A DNA stretch of 9,962 bases from Mycobacterium sp. (GTDB lineage: Bacteria > Actinomycetota > Actinomycetes > Mycobacteriales > Mycobacteriaceae). Position numbers and translations under genes: made by a program. The stretch spans positions 1 through 9,962 of the forward strand of contig JAOPWF010000751.1 in assembly GCA_025965815.1 (NCBI GenBank), in the 5' to 3' direction. Numbering within the stretch: the first letter of the stretch is position 1; each line of letters starts with the position of its first letter. The notes beneath the pieces were generated by a model. That model did not search any database, was not told where the DNA came from, and worked only from the letters and a program-made list of their open reading frames with translations. Shown here one piece after another: positions 1 through 6,307 of this stretch.

Positions 1-944
1 GGCGCCGAACCGATCGACACCGTCCGCACCGAGGCCAACGCGTCGTCCAGACCCGTCCGCGCTGTCACCGAGAGCCGGGTTCCGACTATCAGACACATCT
101 GGCTGTCGGCCACCGCCGCGGCGACTCCGGGATGGCCCATCACACCGGTCACCCCGAGCGCCGCCGACGACCCCAGACCCGGGGATCCGCTGACATCCTT
201 CGCGTCCGGAACGGTGGCTACCCGGGCGCCGATCGCCGCCCGAAGTTGTTCCAGCTCGGCGCGGGCATCATCACGCGCCACCTGCTCACCGGCGATGATC
301 GTCACCGCGCCGCGGGCGCGGCGCAGTGCCCCCACGATGGAGCGCGGGTCACCCGGCGCTTCGGCGGACCCGTTCACCGCCGGCGCAGACCAGTTGACGT
401 GGAAACCGTTCGTACCGACCGCACCCTGCTGGACGTCCTTGGGCAGCAGCAACACCGCGGGACCGCCGGTGCGGGCGGCCGCGATGGCCTCGGGCAACGC
501 CGCCACGATGTCGCCGGGAGTCAGCACCCGCCGGCAGTACACCGACACCGCCGAGAACAACGCCGCACCATCGAGGGCGCCGTTGGCACCGCTGGTGTCC
601 TGAAAACTGCCGCGCCCGTCCAACGTCGTCGGCGGCTGCCCCACCAGCGCCAGCACCGGAACCCGCGAGGCCAGCGACTCACCGAGGCCCGGGACCAGAT
701 TCAGGCAACCACCACCGGAGGTGGCCGCGACCACCCCGAACCCCCCACCGGCGCGGCTGTAACCATCGGCCATCGTCGCCGCCGAGAACTCATGCTTGGC
801 CAGCACCGCGGTCAGATCGTCACGAAAGTGCGCCGCATCGTAGAGATCCTCGATGTTCGCGCCATCCACGCCGAACACGAACTCCACACCGGACGCCGCC
901 AGATAGTCGACGATATGGTCGACCACGCGGTGCTTTCTGAGCAT
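1..944 (-). CDS. Thiamine pyrophosphate enzyme, acetolactate synthase-like (3' end outside window)
   Basis: The frame is open from an ATG at 942-944 to the left edge of the window, giving 314 residues without a stop; the C-terminal TPP-binding domain is not in view. The N-terminal part (about residues 1-165) reads as a TPP enzyme pyrimidine-binding domain. It starts MLRKHRVVDHIVDYLAASG, has the FGVDGANIEDL segment, and has a KHE motif at residues 50-52 followed by ADGYSR. Glu52 sits where family members carry the glutamate that activates the cofactor. A central Rossmann-like domain follows (about 190-314, with VGTRLSVTARTGLDDAL near the edge). The start is supported by AGGTGA at 948-953. Such enzymes make or break C-C bonds next to 2-oxo acids; the substrate cannot be told from sequence. 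The gene lies 70 bp downstream of rslA, behind a SigL-type promoter. Annotation as acetolactate synthase proper would be over-reach; benzoylformate-decarboxylase-like or other carboligase roles fit equally. Confidence 0.85.
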   Translation of the reverse strand, partial: MLRKHRVVDHIVDYLAASGVEFVFGVDGANIEDLYDAAHFRDDLTAVLAKHEFSAATMADGYSRAGGGFGVVAATSGGGCLNLVPGLGESLASRVPVLALVGQPPTTLDGRGSFQDTSGANGALDGAALFSAVSVYCRRVLTPGDIVAALPEAIAAARTGGPAVLLLPKDVQQGAVGTNGFHVNWSAPAVNGSAEAPGDPRSIVGALRRARGAVTIIAGEQVARDDARAELEQLRAAIGARVATVPDAKDVSGSPGLGSSAALGVTGVMGHPGVAAAVADSQMCLIVGTRLSVTARTGLDDALASVRTVSIGSA

Positions 945-947
945 CTT

Positions 948-953
948 TCACCT
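948..953 (-). promoter_or_regulatory. Ribosome binding site of the TPP enzyme gene
   Basis: AGGTGA on the minus strand, 3 nt before the ATG at 944 (AGG core 6 nt away). It supports this start codon, and it lies downstream of the predicted SigL start point, so it would be included in that transcript. Confidence 0.6.
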
Positions 954-972
954 GCCTAACGAACCTGCAAGT

Positions 973-1000
973 GACACGACCGATGAGTAACTTCGGTTCA
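973..1000 (-). promoter_or_regulatory. SigL-type promoter of the TPP enzyme gene
   Basis: Read on the minus strand, TGAACC (995-1000) is followed after exactly 16 nt by CGTGTC (973-978). This matches the SigL consensus I recall from M. tuberculosis (TGAACC then CGTGTC). Transcription would start near 965-966, leaving a leader of about 21 nt before the ATG at 944. The site begins 15 bp upstream (minus sense, 3' side) of the rslA stop codon, so the enzyme gene can be switched on by SigL independently of read-through from sigL-rslA. Confidence 0.75.
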
Positions 1001-1014
1001 CCGCAGGCTCAGAT

Positions 1015-1779
1015 TCACAGGTTTCGCTGCAGAAGCACATCTCCCGTGTCGGAGGAAACCACTTGCACTGCAACGATTTCGTCGATCGGCATCGACGTGC
1101 TGCCGCCCGGAAGCGCGGTGACACCTGTAAGTGCCATCCATGTTGCGAGCTGTGTGTGACTACCGTCACGACCGACCACCACCATGGCCAGCTTGTCACC
1201 GGCCCCGTCGTCATGGTTTTTGGAATCGTGGTAGAAACAGGTCATCTCGACGCGGGTTCCCCAACCGTGACTGGACACGCTGACACTCGCGTCCAAAGAG
1301 TTGGACGCCACCGGCGTCATCGTCATCGCCGACGCAGTCGCGCGCGGCGGCTCGGGCGACGTCATCACCGAGTTGGGCCGGAGCGCCACCACAAGCCCGA
1401 CAGCCAGCACCGCCGCGGCCGCGGCAACCACGCCCCAGGTCAGGAAGCGCGACCGCTTTCGTCGCCAGCTGACCTTGGCCAGCAGCGTCTCCAGGATTTC
1501 GGGTCGCATCGGCGGCGGCTCGGGAAGGTCGTCGTCAATGCCGGCCACCTCGTCGCGGTCCAGCAGCGCCAGCAGCGCCGGCATGCCGCTCAGCGCGGAA
1601 ACGGCCTCGCGGCACTGCCCGCAGCTACTGAGGTGCGCCTCGTATTCACGACGCTCACCACTTGTCAGCGAACCCAGCACGTACGCCGCGTCCCACATCG
1701 CGTATGGATCGTCAGCCCCGTGATCGCGACCTGTCCACTCACCGGCGCGCGGTCCGCCCCAACCATCGGACTGCGTCAT
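1015..1779 (-). CDS. rslA: Anti-sigma factor RslA, zinc-binding, membrane-anchored
   Basis: A 254-residue anti-sigma factor that should hold SigL inactive at the membrane. The cytoplasmic N-terminal part carries the zinc anti-sigma (ZAS) signature HxxxCxxC at His49, Cys53 and Cys56, inside the segment AYVLGSLTSGERREYEAHL that is typical of the domain. A basic stretch (WRRKRSR, 105-111) precedes one hydrophobic helix (about 112-133). Residues 134-254 form an extracytoplasmic domain with a single cysteine (Cys181 in a GWGT...C.Y pattern). The ATG at 1777-1779 overlaps the sigL stop by 4 bp (ATGA), with a G-rich ribosome binding site inside the end of sigL, so the two are translationally coupled. 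In M. tuberculosis RslA the zinc centre is redox-responsive; the intact H-C-C triad here suggests the same input, which is inference. Length matches the M. tuberculosis protein (about 250 residues). Confidence 0.93.
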   Translation of the reverse strand: MTQSDGWGGPRAGEWTGRDHGADDPYAMWDAAYVLGSLTSGERREYEAHLSSCGQCREAVSALSGMPALLALLDRDEVAGIDDDLPEPPPMRPEILETLLAKVSWRRKRSRFLTWGVVAAAAAVLAVGLVVALRPNSVMTSPEPPRATASAMTMTPVASNSLDASVSVSSHGWGTRVEMTCFYHDSKNHDDGAGDKLAMVVVGRDGSHTQLATWMALTGVTALPGGSTSMPIDEIVAVQVVSSDTGDVLLQRNL

Positions 1780-2291
1780 CGTGTCACCCCCATTTCCTGC
1801 AATGTGAGTCTGAGCGCCCGTACAGCGTAATGCAGCCTCGACTTAACCGTTCCCTCCGCAATCTGAAGGTCGTCCGCGATCTGCGTGGTGGTCCACCCCT
1901 GGTAATAGGAGCGCCGGACCACTGCGCGGTGCTCAGGAGACAACTGCGCCATCGCGCCGCTGAGCAGCAGGCGGTCCAACGCCGAATCGACTTCGTCGGG
2001 GCCGGCCCGCTCGGGCAGTCCTTCGGGGTCGCCGGTGCCGGACTCGTTGCGATACCTCGCGCTGCGCCGTTCGTCGATGATCATGTTCCGAGCGACGGTG
2101 AAGAGCCAGGCCCGTGCCGACCTCTCGTTGTCGTCGGTCACCTCGGGGTGCTGCCATGCGCGTAGCAACGTCTCCTGCACGACGTCCTCGGCACGGGCCC
2201 GGTCACCAGTCAGCCGCATCGCATACCGCCACAGAGCGGCGGAGTGCTCGTCGTAGAGCACCCGCATCAAGGCGGCCTCCGGATCGTCCAT
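1776..2291 (-). CDS. sigL: ECF RNA polymerase sigma factor SigL
   Basis: A 171-residue ECF sigma factor. Region 2 spans about residues 8-80, with LYDEHSAALWRYAMRLTGD, the AEDVVQETLLRAW segment (34-46) and ARAWLFTVARNMIIDERR (59-76). Region 4 spans about 112-165, with a helix-turn-helix around TTTQIADDLQIAEGTVKSRLH (134-154). The sequence closely follows M. tuberculosis SigL, including the ending LTLQEMGVTR. SigL recruits RNA polymerase to TGAACC-N16-CGTGTY promoters; in M. tuberculosis it controls cell-envelope, polyketide synthase and secreted-protein genes. The frame stays open upstream to 2366, but the ATG at 2291 is chosen for two reasons: the SigL-type promoter lies inside that extension, and GGGAGG sits 6 nt before this ATG. 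In-frame TTG and GTG codons directly precede it. The gene forms an operon with rslA downstream (4-bp overlap). It lies 119 bp after map, the same order as in M. tuberculosis. Confidence 0.95.
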   Translation of the reverse strand: MDDPEAALMRVLYDEHSAALWRYAMRLTGDRARAEDVVQETLLRAWQHPEVTDDNERSARAWLFTVARNMIIDERRSARYRNESGTGDPEGLPERAGPDEVDSALDRLLLSGAMAQLSPEHRAVVRRSYYQGWTTTQIADDLQIAEGTVKSRLHYAVRALRLTLQEMGVTR

Positions 2292-2292
2292 C

Positions 2293-2334
2293 ACCAACCT
2301 CCCGCCAGATACACGAGATCGGCGGGAGGTTGGT
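2293..2334. repeat. Perfect 14-bp inverted repeat spanning the sigL promoter and ribosome binding site
   Basis: ACCAACCTCCCGCC at 2293-2306 and its exact reverse complement GGCGGGAGGTTGGT at 2321-2334 are separated by 14 nt. Within the loop, GAT (2308-2310) can pair with ATC (2318-2320) next to one bulged A (2307), leaving a 7-nt loop. One arm occupies most of the promoter spacer and part of the -35 box; the other covers the ribosome binding site and stops 1 nt short of the ATG. No U-run follows, so a classical intrinsic terminator is unlikely. It could be an RNA hairpin hiding the ribosome binding site in upstream-initiated transcripts, or an operator for a dimeric protein. Confidence 0.9.
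2298..2303 (-). promoter_or_regulatory. Ribosome binding site of sigL, inside an inverted-repeat arm
   Basis: GGGAGG on the minus strand, 6 nt before the ATG at 2291. It decides the start codon. The whole motif lies in the right arm of the 14-bp inverted repeat at 2293-2334, and almost at the predicted 5' end of the SigL-dependent transcript, so the leader would be only about 12-15 nt. Confidence 0.7.
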
Positions 2335-2337
2335 TCA
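2310..2337 (-). promoter_or_regulatory. SigL-type autoregulatory promoter of sigL-rslA
   Basis: On the minus strand, TGAACC (2332-2337) is followed after exactly 16 nt by CGTGTA (2310-2315). This agrees with the SigL consensus TGAACC-N16-CGTGTY except for the last base. The start point would fall at about 2303-2306. Together with the matching site at 973-1000, this indicates that sigL drives its own expression, the usual positive loop of ECF sigma/anti-sigma pairs. Confidence 0.8.
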
Positions 2338-2339
2338 GT

Positions 2340-2366
2340 ACTATGCATTTTGCGCGAGCGGCTCAA
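2340..2366 (-). promoter_or_regulatory. Possible second, SigA-like promoter upstream of sigL
   Basis: On the minus strand, TTGAGC (2361-2366, 4 of 6 to TTGACA) is followed after 15 nt by CATAGT (2340-2345, 4 of 6 to TATAAT), in a locally AT-rich stretch. A transcript would start near 2333-2334, exactly at the left arm of the inverted repeat. Both boxes are imperfect and the spacer is short, so this is only a candidate. Confidence 0.3.
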
Positions 2367-2410
2367 TTGGCTTTTCTCTTATTGGCCCCGTGGCGTTACA
2401 TACCGGCGCT

Positions 2411-3208
2411 TTATTGGGTGAGAATTCGCGGGCCGTCGTCGGTCACGGCGACGGTGTGCTCCCAGTGTGCGGCGCGCGAACCGTCGGCGGTGACGACGGT
2501 CCACTCGTCCTCCAGCACAACGGTCTTCGACGTTCCGAGGGTGAGCATCGGCTCGATGGCCAATACCGAACCGGGTGCCAGCAGCGGCCCGCGCCCCGGC
2601 GGACCCTCGTTCGGCAGGAACGGGTCCATGTGCATCTGCCTGCCGATGCCGTGACCGCCGTATCCCGCGACGATGCCGAATTTGCGGTCGTAGCGCTCCT
2701 CGGCAGCGTGCGTCCCTGCTTCGATGGCGTGCGAGACGTCGGTCAGCCGGTTGCCCGGCACCATCGCGGCGATGCCGGCTTCCATCGACTCCTTGGTGGC
2801 CTGCGACAGCGCCTCGTCGACGGGGATCAGCGGACCGACACCGAACGTGACCGCGGAATCGCCGTGCCAGCCGTCCACGATGGCCCCACAGTCGATGGAC
2901 ACCAGGTCACCGGACACCAGCGTTTCCCCCGCCGACGGGATGCCGTGCACCACCCGGTCGTTGACCGATGCGCAGATACTGGCCGGAAACCCGTGATAGC
3001 CGAGGAACGACGGGATACCGCCGCCGTCGCGGATCACCGTTTCGGCGATCTCGTCGAGGCCGAGCGTGGTGACTCCGGGGACCGCGGCCCGGCGAACCGC
3101 CAGCAGGGCAGCGGCGACCAATGATCCGGCGGCCGCCATCGCGTCGAGTTCACCGGTGCTGCGCTGCGCGACGACCTTGCGGTTCCGCAGCCCCGGCAGG
3201 GCGATCAT
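2411..3208 (-). CDS. map: Methionine aminopeptidase type I (MapA)
   Basis: A 265-residue type I methionine aminopeptidase that removes the initiator methionine from new proteins in the cytosol. All five metal ligands of the pita-bread fold are present: Asp106 (SIDCGA), Asp117 (HGDSA), His186 (GYGGHGIG), Glu219 (AIEPML) and Glu250 (WEHT). The substrate-binding histidines are His88 (VVHGIP) and His193. There is no N-terminal zinc-finger or SH3-binding extension, so it corresponds to M. tuberculosis MapA (Rv0734 by synteny) rather than the longer MapB. The ATG at 3206-3208 follows the adk stop by 3 bp and has no clear ribosome binding site of its own, so translation is probably coupled to adk. 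The stop is TAA at 2411-2413; I see no intrinsic terminator after it. Confidence 0.96.
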   Translation of the reverse strand: MIALPGLRNRKVVAQRSTGELDAMAAAGSLVAAALLAVRRAAVPGVTTLGLDEIAETVIRDGGGIPSFLGYHGFPASICASVNDRVVHGIPSAGETLVSGDLVSIDCGAIVDGWHGDSAVTFGVGPLIPVDEALSQATKESMEAGIAAMVPGNRLTDVSHAIEAGTHAAEERYDRKFGIVAGYGGHGIGRQMHMDPFLPNEGPPGRGPLLAPGSVLAIEPMLTLGTSKTVVLEDEWTVVTADGSRAAHWEHTVAVTDDGPRILTQ

Positions 3209-3211
3209 GGG

Positions 3212-3763
3212 TTACTTGCCCAGGGCTCGCAGCGCCCGGGCGAAGACCTCGTCCACGGTGCCGACCGCGTCCACGGTCTTGAGCTCATGGCTGTTGCTGT
3301 AGTAGTCCAGTAGGGGCGCGGTCTCGTCCCGGTAGACCTTCATGCGGTTGAGGATGACGTCCTCGGTGTCGTCGGCGCGGCCGCGGTCCTTGAGCCGGTC
3401 CAGCAACTCCTCCTCGTCGACGCGGAACTCCAGCACTGCGTCGATCTTGGTGTTCCGATCATCCAGCATCTTCCGCAGCGCCTCGGCCTGTTCGACCGAG
3501 CGGGGAAACCCGTCGAGGATGAAGCCGCCCGCGGCGTCCTCGTCGTTGAGCCGGTCGTCGACCAGGGCGTTGGTCAGGCTGCTGGGCACCAGATCGCCGG
3601 CGTCGAGGTAGCGCTTGGCCTCCAGGCCGAGCTTGGTGTCGGCGCTGATGTTGTGCCGGAAAAGGTCCCCGGTGGAGATTTGTGGGATACCGAGCTTCTC
3701 GGACAGCTTCTGGGCTTGCGTGCCTTTGCCCGCGCCAGGCGGTCCGAGCAGAACGATTCTCAC
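3212..3763 (-). CDS. adk: Adenylate kinase, short LID-less form
   Basis: A 183-residue adenylate kinase interconverting ATP + AMP and 2 ADP in the cytosol. The P-loop GPPGAGKGT is at residues 7-15. The NMP-binding segment ISTGDLFR has Arg36, and [10 protein letters not shown] has Arg88, both AMP-contacting positions in the family. In place of the roughly 30-residue LID domain of long-type enzymes there is only the short link [10 protein letters not shown] (127-136), as in the M. tuberculosis enzyme (181 residues). The start is a GTG at 3761-3763 overlapping the secY TGA by 4 bp (GTGA), which places adk in the secY transcript with translational coupling. Confidence 0.97.
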   Translation of the reverse strand: MRIVLLGPPGAGKGTQAQKLSEKLGIPQISTGDLFRHNISADTKLGLEAKRYLDAGDLVPSSLTNALVDDRLNDEDAAGGFILDGFPRSVEQAEALRKMLDDRNTKIDAVLEFRVDEEELLDRLKDRGRADDTEDVILNRMKVYRDETAPLLDYYSNSHELKTVDAVGTVDEVFARALRALGK

Positions 3764-5082
3764 TTCAGGAACCCTTCATAGTTACGTTGCATGAGCTGGC
3801 TCTCGATCTGTTTGACCGTATCCAACCCGACGCCGATCATGATCAGAACCGCTGTGCCGCCGAACGGCAGGTTCTGTACGCCTCCGCCGTTGCCGATCTC
3901 CAGGAAGAGGTTGGGCAACACGGCGATCAGGCCCAGGTAGATCGAGCCCGGAAGGGTGATCCTGCTGAGCACGTAGCGCAGATAATCGGCGGTCGGCTTG
4001 CCGGGCCGGATACCGGGGATGAAGCCGCCGAATTTCTTCATCTCGTCGGCACGCTCGTCGGGGTTGAACGTGATCGAGACGTAGAAATAAGTGAAGAAAA
4101 TGATCAGCCCGAAGTAGATGCCGATATAGACCGGACTGCTCGGGTTACTCAGGTAATTGCCGACGAACTTGTCCCACCAACTGTTGCCGGCGCCTTTACC
4201 GCCCTGGACCAGCTGGGTGATCAGGTGCGGTATGTAGATCAGCGACGACGCGAAGATGACGGGGATGACACCCGCCTGGTTGACCTTCAGCGGCAGATAG
4301 GTGGAGGTGCCGCCGTACATTCGCCGGCCCACCATCCGCTTCGCGTATTGGACCGGGATTCGGCGCTGGCCCTGCTCGACGAACACCACGCCGACGATGA
4401 TGATCAGCGCTGCCACGCAGACGGCCGCGAACACCAGTCCGCCGCGGCTGTCCAGGATCGTCTTGCCTTCGGATGGGATCCGGGCGGCGATACCGGCGAA
4501 GATCAGCAGCGACATGCCGTTGCCGATGCCACGCTCGGTGACCAGCTCGCCCATCCACATCACCAGGGCCGCGCCGGCGGTCATCACCAGCACGATGACC
4601 ACCAGCGTGAAGATCCTCTGGTCAGCGATGATGTCGTAGGTGCACCCCTGCAGCAGCCCGCCGTTGGCGGCCAACGCGACGATGCTGGTGGCCTGCAGGA
4701 CGGCCAGCGCTATCGCCAGGTAGCGGGTGTACTGCGTCATCTTGGCCTGGCCGGACTGGCCTTCCTTGCGCAACTGCTCGAAGCGCGGAATCACCACCGT
4801 CAGCAGCTGGACGATGATGCTGGCCGTGATGTAGGGCATCACACCGACGGCGAACACCGTCAACTGCAGCAGAGCGCCACCGGAGAACAGGTTGATCAGC
4901 GAGTAGATCTGGGCCGAATCACCGCCGCTGACCTGCGCGATGCACTTCTGCACATTGGGGTAGTTGACCCCCGGGGACGGCAACGAGGCGCCCAACCGAT
5001 ACAGGATCACCACACCGAGGGTGAACAGGATCTTCCGCCTCAGGTCGGCTGTCCTGAGCGAAGAGATGAAAGCCGAGAGCAC
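3760..5082 (-). CDS. secY: Preprotein translocase subunit SecY
   Basis: A 440-residue polytopic membrane protein forming the protein-conducting channel with SecE and SecG; SecA docks on its cytosolic face. Around ten hydrophobic helices are visible. These include the plug/TM2 segment [20 protein letters not shown], the TM7 segment [13 protein letters not shown], and the large cytosolic loop ending in GIRPG, where Arg359 corresponds to the SecA-critical arginine of E. coli SecY. The C terminus is [11 protein letters not shown]. The start is a GTG at 5080-5082 preceded by AGGAGG with a 4-nt spacing. In many bacteria secY follows rplO in the spc operon. Here it heads its own operon, secY-adk-map, divergent from the methyltransferase genes, as in M. 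tuberculosis. Confidence 0.98.
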   Translation of the reverse strand: MLSAFISSLRTADLRRKILFTLGVVILYRLGASLPSPGVNYPNVQKCIAQVSGGDSAQIYSLINLFSGGALLQLTVFAVGVMPYITASIIVQLLTVVIPRFEQLRKEGQSGQAKMTQYTRYLAIALAVLQATSIVALAANGGLLQGCTYDIIADQRIFTLVVIVLVMTAGAALVMWMGELVTERGIGNGMSLLIFAGIAARIPSEGKTILDSRGGLVFAAVCVAALIIIVGVVFVEQGQRRIPVQYAKRMVGRRMYGGTSTYLPLKVNQAGVIPVIFASSLIYIPHLITQLVQGGKGAGNSWWDKFVGNYLSNPSSPVYIGIYFGLIIFFTYFYVSITFNPDERADEMKKFGGFIPGIRPGKPTADYLRYVLSRITLPGSIYLGLIAVLPNLFLEIGNGGGVQNLPFGGTAVLIMIGVGLDTVKQIESQLMQRNYEGFLK

Positions 5083-5127
5083 TCTTCCTCCTGCGCAGCC
5101 GAGTTCTGGTCGCGGCCTGCCAATGGG

Positions 5128-5142
5128 GCTGGTCTGACCAGC
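5128..5142. promoter_or_regulatory. Palindromic operator-like site in the secY leader
   Basis: GCTGGTC-T-GACCAGC is a perfect 7-bp dyad around one central base, 46-60 bp upstream of the secY start. The core TGGTCTGACCA resembles the TGGT-N3-ACCA sites of FadR-type GntR regulators (E. coli FadR sites read CTGGTCCGACCAG). A dyad of this size can occur by chance about once in such a window, so the case rests on its core match and its intergenic position. Confidence 0.4.
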
Positions 5143-5226
5143 GTCGGGTTAGTCAATTCACATGCGGACCCCGGGCAGGCTCGGGGCCTGCAGAGTTGCG
5201 CATCAAACAGTCTACGAGAGTAACAG

Positions 5227-5255
5227 TTGACCCCACCTGCCCCGCATCCGATAAG
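5227..5255 (+). promoter_or_regulatory. Possible SigA-type promoter for the methyltransferase operon
   Basis: TTGACC (5227-5232, 5 of 6 to TTGACA) is followed after 17 nt by GATAAG (5250-5255, 4 of 6 to TATAAT, but lacking the conserved final T). Start would be near 5262, giving a leader of about 115 nt to the ATG at 5377. An alternative is the AT-rich patch at 5311-5330, where TAGACT (5318-5323) has a good -10 shape but no matching -35. Confidence 0.3.
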
Positions 5256-5376
5256 GGCTGACGCGGGCCGCCGGAGCTCCCAGATAGTGAGCGTACAGTC
5301 GGCGATGGCTCGTTACATAGACTAAGTATCGGGTGGTAACGGCACTGTGACGTCAGTTGGGTAAAAGGGGTTGAAC

Positions 5377-6297
5377 ATGGCGCGGACAGACAACGACACG
5401 TGGGACCTGGCCAGTAGCGTCGGGGCCACGGCCACCATGGTGGCGGCGGCCAGAGCGGTGGCATCCAAGGTTGACGATCCACTGATCGACGATCCGTTCG
5501 CCGAGCCGTTGGTCCGGGCGGTCGGCGTCGACTTCTTCACCCGGCTGGCCAGCGGCGAACTGGATCCCAGCGCCATCGACGACGATCCGAATCTCGGCAT
5601 GCGGCGGATGACCGACGCGATGGCGGTCCGCACCAAATACTTCGACGAGTTCTTCCTGGCGGCGACGGAGACGGGCATCCGCCAGGCGGTGATCCTGGCC
5701 GCCGGCCTCGATGCCCGCGCCTATCGACTGCCGTGGCCGTCGGACACCACCGTATTCGAGGTGGATCAGCCCCAGGTCATCGAGTTCAAGACCACGACGA
5801 TGGCCGACCTCGCCGCGGCGCCCACCGCCGATCGCCGCGCGGTCGCGATCGACCTGCGCAACGACTGGGTCGCGGCGCTGACGGCGGCGGGCTTCGACCC
5901 CAGCCGGCCCACGGCGTGGATCGCCGAAGGCCTGCTGGGATATCTGCCGCCCGATGCGCAGGACCGGCTGCTCGATCAGATCACCGAACTCAGCGTTCCC
6001 GGCAGTCAGTTCGCCACCGAGAGTGTCCCGAACACCGGCGACCTCGACCAGGACCAGTTACAGGAGCGGATGGACGCCATGTCCGCCCGCTGGCGCGACC
6101 ACGGCTTCGACCTCAACTTCACCGACCTCGTCTACCTGGAGGACCGCAACGAGGCCACGGCATATCTGGCCGGCCACGGCTGGGACGTGTCGGGCAAGAC
6201 CACCCGGGACCTCTTCGCCGAGAACGGGCTGGAGCCCTTCACCGACGAGGACCTGCCGTTCGCCGACATGGTCTACGTCAGCGCGACACTCAGGTAA
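5377..6297 (+). CDS. SAM-dependent methyltransferase, mycobacterial LCM-like family, copy 1
   Basis: A 306-residue member of the TIGR00027 / leucine carboxyl methyltransferase-like family, which is expanded in mycobacteria (Rv0725c, Rv0726c and Rv0731c are the positional relatives). The N-terminal family block [18 protein letters not shown] precedes the SAM-binding motif [19 protein letters not shown] (104-121). The acidic post-I motif [12 protein letters not shown] (127-138) and the EGLLGYLP segment (184-191) follow. The substrate is unknown; relatives are predicted O-methyltransferases. The ATG at 5377 is preferred over an in-frame TTG at 5371 because all copies begin MART and because GGGG lies 6 nt upstream. 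It is the most divergent copy: Gly188 replaces Met or Ile, and LLDQITELS replaces LFDNITALS. First gene of a four-gene array; the next starts 10 bp after its TAA. Confidence 0.93.
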   Translation: MARTDNDTWDLASSVGATATMVAAARAVASKVDDPLIDDPFAEPLVRAVGVDFFTRLASGELDPSAIDDDPNLGMRRMTDAMAVRTKYFDEFFLAATETGIRQAVILAAGLDARAYRLPWPSDTTVFEVDQPQVIEFKTTTMADLAAAPTADRRAVAIDLRNDWVAALTAAGFDPSRPTAWIAEGLLGYLPPDAQDRLLDQITELSVPGSQFATESVPNTGDLDQDQLQERMDAMSARWRDHGFDLNFTDLVYLEDRNEATAYLAGHGWDVSGKTTRDLFAENGLEPFTDEDLPFADMVYVSATLR

Positions 6298-6307
6298 AGG
6301 AGCCACA

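Larger units (their letters stand above)
5083..5376. other. Divergent intergenic region between secY and the methyltransferase array
   Basis: A 294-bp stretch with no convincing gene; short open frames that cross it are poor candidates. It must hold the promoters for both directions. Visible elements are the secY ribosome binding site (AGGAGG before 5082), a 15-nt palindrome at 5128-5142, and a GC hairpin at 5175-5191 (GCAGGC-TCGGG-GCCTGC). There are also a direct repeat AACAGT at 5206-5211 and 5222-5227, a plus-strand -35/-10 candidate at 5227-5255, an AT-rich patch at 5311-5330, and a purine-rich ribosome binding site AAAAGGGG at 5363-5370 for the first methyltransferase. No good -10 box for secY could be placed with confidence. 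Confidence 0.8.

Noticed and set aside
132..959. A 275-codon plus-strand open frame opposite the TPP enzyme.
   Set aside because: The minus-strand frame gives a clear TPP enzyme with start, ribosome binding site and promoter; the plus-strand product is Arg/His/Gly-rich and has no homology I recognise.
2293..2334. Intrinsic terminator of the secY-adk-map operon.
   Set aside because: The stem is strong but is followed by GGTGATGG, not a U-run, and it overlaps the sigL ribosome binding site and promoter, which fits a regulatory role better. A U-independent terminator cannot be fully excluded.
2366..2386. Direct repeat ATTGGC at 2366-2371 and 2381-2386 between map and sigL.
   Set aside because: Six-base direct repeats are expected by chance, and no regulator or promoter geometry explains this one.
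5128..5156. Minus-strand TTGACT (5151-5156) as the -35 box of a secY promoter.
   Set aside because: At 16-18 nt downstream only GC-rich sequence of the palindrome is found, with no TANNNT -10 box.
3682..5223. A 513-codon plus-strand open frame opposite secY and adk.
   Set aside because: It is antisense to two certain genes; its product is rich in His, Asp, Gln and Arg with no recognisable domain, the usual shadow of a hydrophobic membrane protein in high-GC DNA.
5954..6307. Upstream extension of methyltransferase copy 2 through an open frame starting at 5954.
   Set aside because: The extension is out of frame with copy 1 and lies inside it; the ATG at 6308 has its own ribosome binding site and matches the start of all the paralogues.
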